The translations under genes were made by a program, and so were the position numbers. The notes below the pieces were generated by a model. The model was not told where the DNA came from. It saw only the letters and a list, made by a program, of their open reading frames with translations, and did not search any database. Of a DNA stretch of 64,000 nt, positions 25,031 through 33,171 are shown piece after piece. This DNA is from Streptomyces sp. NRRL F-5123 (GTDB lineage: Bacteria > Actinomycetota > Actinomycetes > Streptomycetales > Streptomycetaceae): positions 124,001 through 188,000 of the forward strand of contig NZ_JOHY01000002.1 in the NCBI RefSeq assembly GCF_000721495.1. Reading direction: 5' to 3'. Numbering within the stretch: position 1 is the first letter of the stretch; every line of letters begins with the position of its first letter.

Positions 25031-25489
25031 CTACTCCCGTTCGGGGAGCCGGGCGGGCGGCGCGCCGTGGAGGAGCTGCTCCAGGAGGTGCTCGTCCTCC
25101 GCCGACAGGTCGGACACGAAACGGGCCAGCACCGCCGCGCGGTCGCCGCTGTCGGCCAGCAGGGAGTGCATTCCCGCGGCGGCGACCCCGGCGCGGTCGT
25201 CCACGGGCGCGTACACGTGGCCGCGGCCTTCCCGCCGCCGGGTCACCAGGCCCTTGCCGCACAGCCGCGTCAGGATCGTCAGCACCGTCGTGTGCGCGAC
25301 GGCGGGCACCCCCTGCCGGACCACGGCCGCCGTCACCGGGGCGTCTGCCGCCCACAGCGCGGCCAGCACCTCGGCCTCCAGCTCACCCCGGGCGCGCCTC
25401 CGGACCTCCCCCGGCCGTCCTTCTGCGCCACCCGGCGCCTCCTCGTGGAGAACCGGCCGCGTACGGCCTGCGGCCCGCAGGTCAGGCAC
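25031..25489 (-). CDS. BlaI/MecI/CopY-family repressor
   Basis: A 152-residue regulator. The winged helix spans about 35-105 (ELEAEVLAALWAADAPVTAA, AHTTVLTILTRLCGKGLVTR, REGRGHVYAPV) and a short C-terminal dimerisation helix pair follows (LSAEDEHLLEQLL). BlaI repressors are normally cleaved by a BlaR1 M56 peptidase; none is in this window. The start overlaps the end of the acyl-ACP desaturase gene, so the two form an operon. A CTACG-AAA-CGTAG dyad before that operon is a likely autoregulatory site. Confidence 0.87.
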   Translation of the reverse strand: MPDLRAAGRTRPVLHEEAPGGAEGRPGEVRRRARGELEAEVLAALWAADAPVTAAVVRQGVPAVAHTTVLTILTRLCGKGLVTRRREGRGHVYAPVDDRAGVAAAGMHSLLADSGDRAAVLARFVSDLSAEDEHLLEQLLHGAPPARLPERE

Positions 25490-26447
25490 GGGCCCGGCGG
25501 CGGGCGAGCAGGGCCTCGCGCCGCTCGTCGAAGCGCCCGGCCTGATCGTTCAGACCGCCCATGAACAGCCCGAGCTCCTCCTGCGCCCGCAGCCCCTCGG
25601 GGCCGAGCCCGCCGAGCTCCAGCACCTTGAGATGGCGCAGCACCGGCAGCAGCACGTCGTCGTGGTGTATCCGCAGGTTGTAGATCCCGCCGAGGGCGAT
25701 CCGGGCCGCCGCCCGCTCGAAGCCGGGCATGCCGTGCCCCGGCATCCGGAAGCCGACCACGACGTCCCGGACGGCGACCAGCGCGGGGTCCGGGGCGATG
25801 GCCAGCGACGCGGCCAGCAGATTCCGGTAGAAGACCATGTGCAGGTTCTCGTCGGCGGCGATCCTGGCGAGCATCCGCTCGCACACCGGATCGCCGGACT
25901 CGCGGCCGGTGTTGCGGTGCGAGACCCGGGTGGCCAGCTCCTGGAACGCCACGTAGGCGACCGAGTGCAGCATGCTGTGCCGGTGGTCGTGCTCGAACCC
26001 GGCCGACATGTGCTGCATCCGGAACCGCTCCAGCTCGCACGGGTCGACCGCCCTGCTGGCCAGCAGGTAGTCCCGCATCACGATCGCGTGCCGGCCCTCC
26101 TCGGCGGTCCAGCGGTGCACCCAGGTGCCCCAGGCGCCGTCGCGTCCGAAGAGGGTGGCGATCTCGTGGTGGTAGCTGGGCAGGTTGTCCTCGGTCAGCA
26201 GGTTCACCACCAGCGAGATCCGGCCGATCTCGGAGACCTTGGACTGCTCCGGCTGCCACGCCTCGCCGCCGAGCACGCCGTCGAAGTTGCGGCCGTCACT
26301 CCACGGGACGTACTCGTGCGGCATCCATTCCTTGGCCACCCCCAGGTGCCGGTCGAGCTCGCGCGCCACGACCTCCTCCAGGGCGTGGAGCAGATGCGCG
26401 TCGCTCCACGGGTCGGAGGGGGCGAGGTACGGCGAAGCGAGCGGCAC
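25482..26447 (-). CDS. Acyl-ACP desaturase (ferritin-like di-iron)
   Basis: A 321-residue soluble stearoyl-ACP desaturase homologue. The di-iron ligands are visible as EEGRH (RWTAEEGRHAIVMRDYL) and DENLH (ARIAADENLHMVFYRNLL), each a D/E-E-x-R/N-H motif. It also has TEDNLPSYHHEIA. It would introduce a double bond into ACP-bound fatty acids using reduced ferredoxin and oxygen. The GTG at 26447 follows CCAGGAG. It is the first gene of an operon with a BlaI-type repressor. Confidence 0.9.
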   Translation of the reverse strand: MPLASPYLAPSDPWSDAHLLHALEEVVARELDRHLGVAKEWMPHEYVPWSDGRNFDGVLGGEAWQPEQSKVSEIGRISLVVNLLTEDNLPSYHHEIATLFGRDGAWGTWVHRWTAEEGRHAIVMRDYLLASRAVDPCELERFRMQHMSAGFEHDHRHSMLHSVAYVAFQELATRVSHRNTGRESGDPVCERMLARIAADENLHMVFYRNLLAASLAIAPDPALVAVRDVVVGFRMPGHGMPGFERAAARIALGGIYNLRIHHDDVLLPVLRHLKVLELGGLGPEGLRAQEELGLFMGGLNDQAGRFDERREALLARRRARA

Positions 26448-26496
26448 GAGGTTCTCCTGGGGGAGGGGGAGGTCAGGCCGTGACCATCGCAACCTA

Positions 26497-26509
26497 CTAC
26501 GAAACGTAG
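26497..26509. promoter_or_regulatory. Candidate BlaI-type operator
   Basis: CTACG-AAA-CGTAG, embedded in TACTACGAAACGTAGAA, lies 50 bp before the desaturase start and overlaps a plausible -10. Known BlaI/MecI operators have TACTACA/TGTAGTA half-sites of similar form. The repressor gene is the second gene of the operon. Confidence 0.55.
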
Positions 26510-26693
26510 AAATGATGGGTCGCGCGGAGCCGCCTTTTCGTGGCTGCCCTGGCCGGGACAGGCTGCGTCCGCCGGCCGGGTCCGCACTCGGGACCCGGAC
26601 CCGGTCCTGGCCCGCCCCACCGGCTGACGCGGCGGTGCCGGTGCGCTGAAGTATCCTCCCGGCACCGCACAACGACCGTGAGGATCAGGCGAA

Positions 26694-28202
26694 TTGACCG
26701 GCCTTTCTGCTTTCCCGCTGCCCTTCCGGGCTGCCCGCTCGCTGCGGATCGCGGCGCCGCGCACGCTGCGCGAGCTCGACATGATGCGGTGCAGCGCCAC
26801 GATCCGGGAGAAGCCGGGGTGGTTCGACAAGAGAAACGACCCCGGCATCGTCGCCCGGTGGACGCGGGAGGCGGCCGACCAGGGCCTCACCGAGGCCCAG
26901 GTGCGCTACGTCCTCGCCGAACTTGCGTACTACGCGGGGCTGCGGGACGCGCGGACCGGCGTCGAGGTGTCCGCGGTCGACGGGGTGTGGCAGTCGGACT
27001 CACTGGTCGATGACGCGCTGCGGGCGCGGCTGCGCGAGGCGGTCCGGGTCCTGGAGCAGGTGCCCGAGGCGGAGCGGGACTGGCATCCGGGATCCGGCGG
27101 CCAGGTGCTGGACCTGGTGCACCCCTCGCTGTTCTGCCTGGTGCGCGAGGTGAGCGGGGCGCACGAGCAGGCCTGGCAGAATCCGGCGGACCGCTCCTCG
27201 CGGTACGAGTTCTCGGAGAAGTTCCAGTGGCTTCCCACGGACGTCGACGTCAGCGACGAGGGCGAGGCCGCCTTCCGGTCGTACGTCAACAACGTCCACC
27301 CCGAGGACCACCGCGACCTGGCCGCCGTCCTGCCGGAGCTGTTCACGCGCATGCTCCCGCTGCTGGAGAACGTGCTCACCGATCTGCGCCGTCCGCGGCC
27401 GCTGCGGATCAAGGCGGATCCCTACGGGTGGTACGACTCGGAGCCGGAATACCCGGACAAGGACTCCTTCGCCGACGACGAGGCGTACGAGGAGGCCGTC
27501 CGCGTAGCGGAGGAGGCGCAGGACGACTGGTGGGAGAACCGCCGCCCTGTCGTGCCCGACGCCCCGGACTTCACCCCGCCGGAGGCGCCCGGCGAGGCCG
27601 ACCGGGTCGATCTGCGCGGCCGCCGCCTCCAGGTGATCGTGAAGCTCGCCACGATCTGTCTCACGCCGGAGGCCCCGGAGTACGCGGGCGGCTCCTGGCA
27701 CGTCGAGGGGATGATGAACGAGAGCATCGTCTCGACCGGCATCTACTACTGGGACAGCGAGAACATCACCGAGAGCCGGCTGAGCTTCCGGACGGCGGTC
27801 GACGACCCGGACTACGAGCAGAACGACGACAACGGCATGCGCGAGGTCTACGGCCTGGAGAACGAGGACGCCCTCAACCAGGTGCTGGGCTCGGCGTCCA
27901 CCCCGGCGGGCCGCTGCCTGGCCTTCCCCAACGTCCTGCAGCACCGCGTCGGCCCGTTCCGCCTCGCGGACCCCACCCGCCCGGGGCACCGCAAGATCCT
28001 CGCGTTCTTCCTGGTCGACCCGGCGCGGACGCTCGTGTCGACGTCCGACGTCCCCCCGCAGCAGCCGTGGGCCGCCACCTCGACCATGACGCTCGACGAG
28101 GCCAGGACCTACCGGGAGCAGCTCATGCAGGAGCGCAAGTTCTTCGTCGACGAGCACAACGAGCAGCTCTACGAGCGGGAATTCTCCCTCTGCGAGCACT
28201 GA
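26694..28202 (+). CDS. DUF4246 protein, probable 2OG-Fe(II) oxygenase fold
   Basis: A 502-residue cytosolic protein of the DUF4246 family, best known in fungi and some actinomycetes. GGSWHVEGMMNE carries His336 and Glu338, NVLQHRVGPF carries His417, and RKILAFFLVDP supplies a following Arg. The spacing of HxE...H...R suits a double-stranded beta-helix iron oxygenase, but activity is inferred. The TTG start is preceded by GAGGATCAGG. Stand-alone gene; the substrate is unknown. Confidence 0.8.
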   Translation: MTGLSAFPLPFRAARSLRIAAPRTLRELDMMRCSATIREKPGWFDKRNDPGIVARWTREAADQGLTEAQVRYVLAELAYYAGLRDARTGVEVSAVDGVWQSDSLVDDALRARLREAVRVLEQVPEAERDWHPGSGGQVLDLVHPSLFCLVREVSGAHEQAWQNPADRSSRYEFSEKFQWLPTDVDVSDEGEAAFRSYVNNVHPEDHRDLAAVLPELFTRMLPLLENVLTDLRRPRPLRIKADPYGWYDSEPEYPDKDSFADDEAYEEAVRVAEEAQDDWWENRRPVVPDAPDFTPPEAPGEADRVDLRGRRLQVIVKLATICLTPEAPEYAGGSWHVEGMMNESIVSTGIYYWDSENITESRLSFRTAVDDPDYEQNDDNGMREVYGLENEDALNQVLGSASTPAGRCLAFPNVLQHRVGPFRLADPTRPGHRKILAFFLVDPARTLVSTSDVPPQQPWAATSTMTLDEARTYREQLMQERKFFVDEHNEQLYEREFSLCEH

Positions 28203-28297
28203 ATCGCGCCCCGCGGGCGGCCCGGGCGAGCCGGAATCGAGCGCCTGACGTGGACGGACGGGGCGTGCAGGGCCCCCGCGGGTGCACACTGGCAACA

Positions 28298-28519
28298 ATG
28301 ACAAAGTCCGATGTACCCAAGCGCCATCTGCCCACCAGTCCCTTCAAGGCACCGGTCGTGCCCACCGCCAAGCACTTCGCCGTGGGCGACCAGGTCACAC
28401 ATGACATGTACGGCCTCGGCCGGGTGATCGACACCGAGGAGGGAGTCGCGGCGCTCGTGGATTTCGGCTCGGCCCGCATGCGGATCCCGAGCCCCTACAC
28501 CAAGATGACCAAGCTGTAG
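28298..28519 (+). CDS. Small conserved protein, CarD-/SH3-like barrel
   Basis: A 73-residue protein. The central FAVGDQVTHDMYGLGRVID and ALVDFGSARMRIP resemble the small beta-barrel of CarD/TRCF-type interaction domains (GDxVxHxxyGxGxV). It is too short for full CarD. Common in Streptomyces as a hypothetical; possibly an RNA-polymerase- or nucleic-acid-binding module. The start is ATG after GGCAACA; no strong ribosome-binding site. Confidence 0.7.
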   Translation: MTKSDVPKRHLPTSPFKAPVVPTAKHFAVGDQVTHDMYGLGRVIDTEEGVAALVDFGSARMRIPSPYTKMTKL

Positions 28520-28652
28520 CCCAGCCCGACGTCCCCGCAACCGACCCCGCCGTCCCCGCAACCACTGACACAACCGCTACCGACCACCGCGCCACCGGAC
28601 CGCCGGGCGCCCGGGCCGACCTGTCCCGGGCGCTCGCGCGGTCACGGCGCGT

Positions 28653-29279
28653 TCAGGTATGTGAGGACGGCGCGGGCACGGGGCGGTGGCCGCCGTAGGA
28701 GGCGGTCAGCGCGTCCGCGACGAGCGAGGCGTCCGCGGCCGCGATGTCCTCGGGGTATTCGGGGAGCAGGTCGTCCCAGACGGGCAGCCAGGAGCCGTAG
28801 AGCTGGGCCTGGCCCTCGGGGCGGGCGAAGAACCAGACGTGCAGGTGGGCGCCGCCGTCGCCGATGCGGTAGACGTGGGCGCGGGCGATGTGCGGCAGGG
28901 CCTGGACGTGGCGGGCGATGTGGGCGGTGAGCACGCCGAGCTCCGCCGCCAGGCCGTCGGGGAGGTCGGCGAGGTCGTGGTGGTCGCGCGGGTGCAGCAT
29001 CAGCACCAGGGGGACGCCGACCTTCTTTATCCGGGTCAGCCGCCAGTGCTCGTCGCGCCAGATCCCTTCATCCCGCCCGCGGCACGAGCCGCAGTCCGCC
29101 GGGTCCTCGCCGTGCCGGGGCGCCTCGGGCAGCACGGGCGGGCGCAGCGGCGAGACACGCAGGCCCTCCGGCTCGAACGGGCTGATGTCCCATCCCGTCA
29201 TGCGGGAGAGCGGGAGCCGGGCCTCGGTGTCCGCGGCACTCAGCGCGCGGGCGTGGAATTCGTCGGGTCGCAGAGCCAT
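28653..29279 (-). CDS. HIT-like nucleotide hydrolase/transferase family protein
   Basis: A 208-residue protein with the HIT-superfamily strand GGAHLHVWFF (His145, His147), an upstream CxxC pair (CGSCRG, 63/66) that may bind zinc, and a preceding HPRDHHDLADLPDG. The usual third His of HxHxH is replaced by Trp-Phe, so catalysis is uncertain. Probably acts on nucleotides or nucleotidyl adducts. Convergent with the small gene at 28298. Confidence 0.8.
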   Translation of the reverse strand: MALRPDEFHARALSAADTEARLPLSRMTGWDISPFEPEGLRVSPLRPPVLPEAPRHGEDPADCGSCRGRDEGIWRDEHWRLTRIKKVGVPLVLMLHPRDHHDLADLPDGLAAELGVLTAHIARHVQALPHIARAHVYRIGDGGAHLHVWFFARPEGQAQLYGSWLPVWDDLLPEYPEDIAAADASLVADALTASYGGHRPVPAPSSHT

Positions 29280-29333
29280 GGCCCGGAGACTACGGGTGTC
29301 CCGCGGGGCACCGGAACTCCGTCCGGCGATCCG

Positions 29334-29369
29334 GTCGCAGGGGCCCGAGGACGAGCGGGCCCCTGCGAC
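29334..29369 (-). terminator. Terminator of the TerD gene
   Basis: GTCGCAGGGGCCCG and CGGGCCCCTGCGAC form a perfect 14-bp stem with an 8-base loop, 34 bp after the TerD stop on the minus strand. Confidence 0.75.
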
Positions 29370-29402
29370 AGCCGCCGGACACGGCCGGGCGGCCGGGCAC
29401 CG

Positions 29403-29987
29403 CTACTTGCTCATCGCGAAGCGCATCAGCGCCTGCTCGTCCCCCTGCTTGATCTTCCCGGTCTCGTTGATCACCTGCAGCTTCCAGACGCCGCCCTCGC
29501 GGATCGCCTTGGCCACCGCGCAGCCGTTGTCGGTGGTGAGCAGGCTCGGCCAGATGTCGGCGACCTGCTGGGCGCTGCCGCCCGTCGCGTCGTAGACCTT
29601 GAAGCTGACGTTGCGGGCGTTCTGGAAGGCGCTGCGCTTCTTGTAGGCGGCGGCGACGAAGACGATCGAGGTGACGCTGTCCGGCACTTTGTCGAGCACG
29701 ACGGTCACCGTCTCGTCGTCGCCGTCGCCGCGCCCCGTCTGGTTGTCGCCGCTGTGCACCAGCGCGCCGTTGCCGAAGGGGTCGAGGGAGTCCAGCCCGG
29801 CCAGCCGCACCGGCTCGGCGCCCGCCATCGCTATCGCGATCAGGTCGAGGTCGGTGCCGCTCTTCTGGCGGATCTTCCCCATCAGCCCGCCGCTGCTCCC
29901 GGCGCTGGGGTCCCAGGAGACCCCGATGGACAGGTGGGTGACTCCGCCCAGGTCCGCGGGCTCGTCGTCCTTCTTCAGCGTGATCAT
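29403..29987 (-). CDS. TerD-family stress protein
   Basis: A 194-residue TerD domain protein: LSIGVSWDPS, DLDLIAIAMAG and the calcium-binding loops around DNQTGRGDGDDETVTV, ending with GDEQALMRFAMSK. Members bind calcium and occur in tellurite or stress-linked sets with TerB, TerC and kinase genes; none is adjacent. The ATG at 29987 follows AAGGGGA; an upstream in-frame start was rejected. Confidence 0.88.
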   Translation of the reverse strand: MITLKKDDEPADLGGVTHLSIGVSWDPSAGSSGGLMGKIRQKSGTDLDLIAIAMAGAEPVRLAGLDSLDPFGNGALVHSGDNQTGRGDGDDETVTVVLDKVPDSVTSIVFVAAAYKKRSAFQNARNVSFKVYDATGGSAQQVADIWPSLLTTDNGCAVAKAIREGGVWKLQVINETGKIKQGDEQALMRFAMSK

Positions 29988-29998
29988 GCTCGATCCCC

Positions 29999-31030
29999 TT
30001 GTCGATTGGCACTGCGCCATGTGAAGTGTGCCTGGTGCTCCCCACCTTGTCCTCCACCCGGCACCCCGACACCCGCACCCGCACCGCCCGCCGGGCAGGA
30101 CCGGCCGTACTGGGACTCGCGGGCGGGCTGGGGGCGGCGGTTCCGGTCACCGGGGCGATGGCGGCGCTCGGACGCGTCGGCGACTGGCCGTTCGGCACGT
30201 TCGGGGCGCTCGTCGTCGTCACGGCGGGGCTGCTGCTCGCCGCGCCGCCGATGCTGCTGGCCTTCCGCGCCGTCCGCCGCCGGCGGCACCGCGACCTGCG
30301 GCCCGTACTCGTCCCCGTGCTCCTCGCGAACACGGCTGCGACGCTGCTGCTCGCCCTCCTCCTCCCTTTCCGCTGGGGCGCGTTGAGCTGCCTGCTGTAC
30401 TGCCTGCCCGCGCTGTGCGTGGGACGGGGCGTGCTCCTGCGGTCGCGGGCGGCGGTCCTGGGAGCCCTCTGCGGACTGCTGGCGGTGTACGCGCTCGCGT
30501 GGCCGGTGCGCGAGATGCAGCAGCACGTCGCGGCACGCGAGTGGCTGAAGGCGAACGGGATCCCGTCCCGCGCGCTCGCGCAGGTGGTGGTCCTGCCGGG
30601 GACGGCGCAGGATCCGTACCGCTGGGACGGCAAGCGGCTCACGGCGATGTTCACCGTCCCCGTGGGCGGGTCGGCCGCGTGGGTGGGCGCCGAGACGGTC
30701 ACGCCCGGCAGGGCCGACCCCTGCGGTCCGCTGCTGACGGGCGAGGGCGACGCGGTCGGCGAGGTGACACCGCCGTGCGCCGCGGACGGCCCGGGGCTGT
30801 GGTTCCGCGGTACGGAGCAGGAGCCCGTGGGGTACGTGCTCCAGCGCGACGGCGTGACCGTCGCCCTCACCGGCGGCATGACGCCGGCGGGCAGCGCCGG
30901 GCGGGCCGCGGCGCTGCACCGGGCGGCGCTGCGGCGGGAGATCACGGCGGCCCACCCGGCGACCGACGCCGAGCTGTGGTCGCGCGGGCGCTCCGGCCCG
31001 TCGACGGCGGCGGCCCGCCTGCTGCTCTGA
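29999..31030 (+). CDS. Membrane protein with extracytoplasmic domain
   Basis: Up to 343 residues. Four or five hydrophobic segments lie between about 33 and 165, then a soluble C-terminal domain (about 170-343) with two to three cysteines (ADPCGPLL, TPPCAADGPG) probably outside the membrane. No family recognised. The start is uncertain: 29999 leaves only 11 bp to the divergent TerD start, and GTGs at 30026 or 30035 are alternatives. Confidence 0.65.
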   Translation: MSIGTAPCEVCLVLPTLSSTRHPDTRTRTARRAGPAVLGLAGGLGAAVPVTGAMAALGRVGDWPFGTFGALVVVTAGLLLAAPPMLLAFRAVRRRRHRDLRPVLVPVLLANTAATLLLALLLPFRWGALSCLLYCLPALCVGRGVLLRSRAAVLGALCGLLAVYALAWPVREMQQHVAAREWLKANGIPSRALAQVVVLPGTAQDPYRWDGKRLTAMFTVPVGGSAAWVGAETVTPGRADPCGPLLTGEGDAVGEVTPPCAADGPGLWFRGTEQEPVGYVLQRDGVTVALTGGMTPAGSAGRAAALHRAALRREITAAHPATDAELWSRGRSGPSTAAARLLL

Positions 31031-31128
31031 CGCCGCCGCGTCGGTCCCCTGCCGCCGTGCCCGCCCCGTACGGGCGCGTGGCGGATGATGGGGAGGACGG
31101 CGAAGCGGCGGAACCGAGGGGCGGGGCA

Positions 31129-32457
31129 GTGGCGGAGAGCGAATCGATTCGGGTGGCAGGGGCGGAACGCGAGGCTGCGGGGGAGCGGGTGGGAGCGGCG
31201 GCGCCCCTGAAGGACGGGGAGGCCGCGGAGGCGGCGGAGGACGGGGGGCGGCGGGCGCGGCGGCGGCCGTTGGGGCTGCCGGTGGTGCTGCTCGTGCTGG
31301 GGCTGCTGTTCGCACTGCCCTGGGCGACGCTGTTCGCCTTCGGCACCGGCTGGCCGCTCCCGGTCTTCGTCGCGGGCACGGCCGTCTTCGGCGCCGGGCT
31401 GGTCTCCTTCCCGTTCCTGATGGCCGCGGGCCACGGGCGGCGCCGCAACGACCGGGCGTCACGTGTCGCGGACACCACGCTCGGGGTGGTGTGGGTGCTG
31501 TTCTCCTGGTCGGTGCTGGGGGACCTCGTCCACCTCGTGCTGATCGGGCTCGGCGCCGGGGGCGCCGACCGGGCGCGGGCGGTCGCGCTGGGCGTCGCCG
31601 CGGTCGCGGTGGTGCTGCTGGCCTGGGGGCACTACGAGGCCATGCGCGTACCGCGGATACGGCGGGTGGACGTCCCGCTCCCGCGGCTCGGCGGCGGGCT
31701 CGACGGGACCCGGGTCGTCGTCCTGGCCGACACCCACTACGGGCCCATCGACCGGGCCCGCTGGTCGGAGCGGGTCACGGAGGCGGTCAACGCGCTCGAC
31801 GCGGACGTCGTCGTGCACGCCGGTGACATCGCCGACGGCACGCCCGCGCAGCGCACCGCGCAGTCCGCGCCGCTCGGGACGGTACGGGCGCGGCTCGCGA
31901 AGGTCTACGTCACGGGCAACCACGAATACTTCGGCGAGGCCCAGGGCTGGCTGGACCGCATGGCGGAGCTGGGCTGGGAGCCGCTGCACAACCGCCACGT
32001 CGTGGTTGAGCGGGGCGGGGACGCGCTCGTGCTCGCGGGCGTGGACGACGTGACCGCGGAGTCCTCGGGCCTGGCCGGGCACCGTGCGAACCTGCTCGGC
32101 GCCCTGGAGGGCGCGGACCCGGAGCGGCCGGTGCTGCTCGTCGCCCACCAGCCCAAGTACGTGGCGCAGGCCGCCGCCGCGGGCATCGACCTGCAGATCT
32201 CCGGGCACACGCACGGCGGCCAGATCTGGCCCTTCCACTTCCTGGTCCGGGTCGACCAGCCGGTGGTGCAGGGCCTGAGCCGGCACGGCGAGCGCACACG
32301 GCTCTACACCAGCCGCGGCAGCGGCTTCTGGGGCCCGCCCTTCCGGGTGTTCGCGCCGAGCGAGATCACCGTCCTCACGCTGCGGGCGGGCGAAGCCGAC
32401 GGCGAGGGCCAGGACAGCCAGGGCAGCCAGGGCGCGGGCGGCGGCGCCACGGTGTGA
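31129..32457 (+). CDS. Membrane-bound metallophosphoesterase
   Basis: A 442-residue protein. A charged N-terminal stretch is followed by four transmembrane helices (about 48-175), then a calcineurin-type phosphoesterase domain with LADTHYG (DxH), HAGDIADG (GD), TGNHEYFG (GNHE), VAHQPKY and SGHTHGGQ. These are the full metal-ligand set. It matches YkuE-like or UDP-diacylglucosamine-type membrane phosphoesterases. A Gln/Ser/Gly tail ends it. The GTG at 31129 has GGGGCGGGG upstream; another GTG at 31078 is possible. Confidence 0.87.
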   Translation: MAESESIRVAGAEREAAGERVGAAAPLKDGEAAEAAEDGGRRARRRPLGLPVVLLVLGLLFALPWATLFAFGTGWPLPVFVAGTAVFGAGLVSFPFLMAAGHGRRRNDRASRVADTTLGVVWVLFSWSVLGDLVHLVLIGLGAGGADRARAVALGVAAVAVVLLAWGHYEAMRVPRIRRVDVPLPRLGGGLDGTRVVVLADTHYGPIDRARWSERVTEAVNALDADVVVHAGDIADGTPAQRTAQSAPLGTVRARLAKVYVTGNHEYFGEAQGWLDRMAELGWEPLHNRHVVVERGGDALVLAGVDDVTAESSGLAGHRANLLGALEGADPERPVLLVAHQPKYVAQAAAAGIDLQISGHTHGGQIWPFHFLVRVDQPVVQGLSRHGERTRLYTSRGSGFWGPPFRVFAPSEITVLTLRAGEADGEGQDSQGSQGAGGGATV

Positions 32458-32521
32458 CGGGGCGTGGACGGCCGCGGACGGTCGGACGCAGGGGCGCCCC
32501 GAGCGTGATCGGACGCGCGGC

Positions 32522-32532
32522 CGAAAGTTTCG
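32522..32532. promoter_or_regulatory. CGAAA-type xylanase box, distal copy
   Basis: CGAAAGTTTCG, an 11-bp palindrome of the type found upstream of actinomycete xylanase genes. It lies 640 bp before the xylanase start and on the far side of the inverted-repeat element; the proximal copy is at 33134-33144. Confidence 0.6.
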
Positions 32533-32587
32533 ACCGCACCACCGAGGGCGAAACAGGGGCAATTAACACCGGCGCGACACCTCGGAA

Positions 32588-33048
32588 ACATCTCATTTGG
32601 CCGGGCGGCTAACCTGGCCGCGTGACGATCGTCGAGCGGCTCGTGCCGGACGCGCTGTGGCAGGCCTTCCAGCGCGTGGCACCGGCCGCGCCCGCCCGGC
32701 CGCAGGGCGGCGGCCGGCGGCGGTACGGCGACCGGGAGGTGCTCGCCGCGATCGTGTTCGCGGCCACCTCCGGCTGCGCCTGGCGCCAACTGCCGCCGGT
32801 CTTCGGGCCGTCCGGGCCCACCGCGCACCGGCGCTTCGCCGAGTGGAGCGGGTCGCACGTCTGGGACGAGCTGCGGGCCCTGCTGCGCGAGGCACCCGGC
32901 CCTCGGGCCGAACTCGCCTGGTCCCGCGCCGCGGTCGACGCCGTCGCCGCACGCGCGGCGGCGCGGCAGCGCTGACGGCACCACCGGACCGGACCCGGGT
33001 GCGTAAACCCGGGCCCCACCACGTCCCCCTGCTCACCAAATGAGATGT
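32588..33048 (+). mobile_element. 461-bp inverted-repeat element with a lone transposase domain
   Basis: ACATCTCATTTGG (32588-32600) and CCAAATGAGATGT (33036-33048) are perfect 13-bp inverted repeats. They bound a single frame for an IS5-type N-terminal domain. No target-site duplication is evident. The size is far below a normal IS5 element (about 850-1100 bp), so this is a deletion derivative or domesticated unit. Confidence 0.6.
32622..32975 (+). CDS. IS5-family transposase N-terminal domain (DUF4096), lone
   Basis: A 117-residue protein. The DUF4096 helix-turn-helix region is well preserved (MTIVERLVPDALWQAFQ, RRRYGDREVLAAIVFAATSG, CAWRQLPPVFGPSGPTAHRR). The downstream DDE catalytic domain is missing; the frame stops at 32975 after an Ala/Arg-rich tail. 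It could bind the flanking inverted repeats without cutting. Starts at GTG. Confidence 0.75.
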   Translation: MTIVERLVPDALWQAFQRVAPAAPARPQGGGRRRYGDREVLAAIVFAATSGCAWRQLPPVFGPSGPTAHRRFAEWSGSHVWDELRALLREAPGPRAELAWSRAAVDAVAARAAARQR

Positions 33049-33080
33049 CGAATCCGTCGAATTTGAGCCGTGCAGCGTCA

Positions 33081-33144
33081 TTGACTCCGCCAGAACGCCG
33101 GGGCTAGCTTTCAGCTCCGATCGAACATCGGTCCGAAACTTTCG
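33081..33144 (+). promoter_or_regulatory. Xylanase promoter and proximal CGAAACTTTCG operator
   Basis: TTGACT (33081-33086), 18-bp spacer, TAGCTT (33105-33110), followed by the palindrome CGAAACTTTCG (33134-33144), which would sit in the leader. This palindrome class is known upstream of Streptomyces xylanase genes as a repressor site relieved by xylo-oligosaccharides. Confidence 0.65.
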
Positions 33145-33171
33145 AGACCGCTCACTCCCCGGGAGTCTGCT

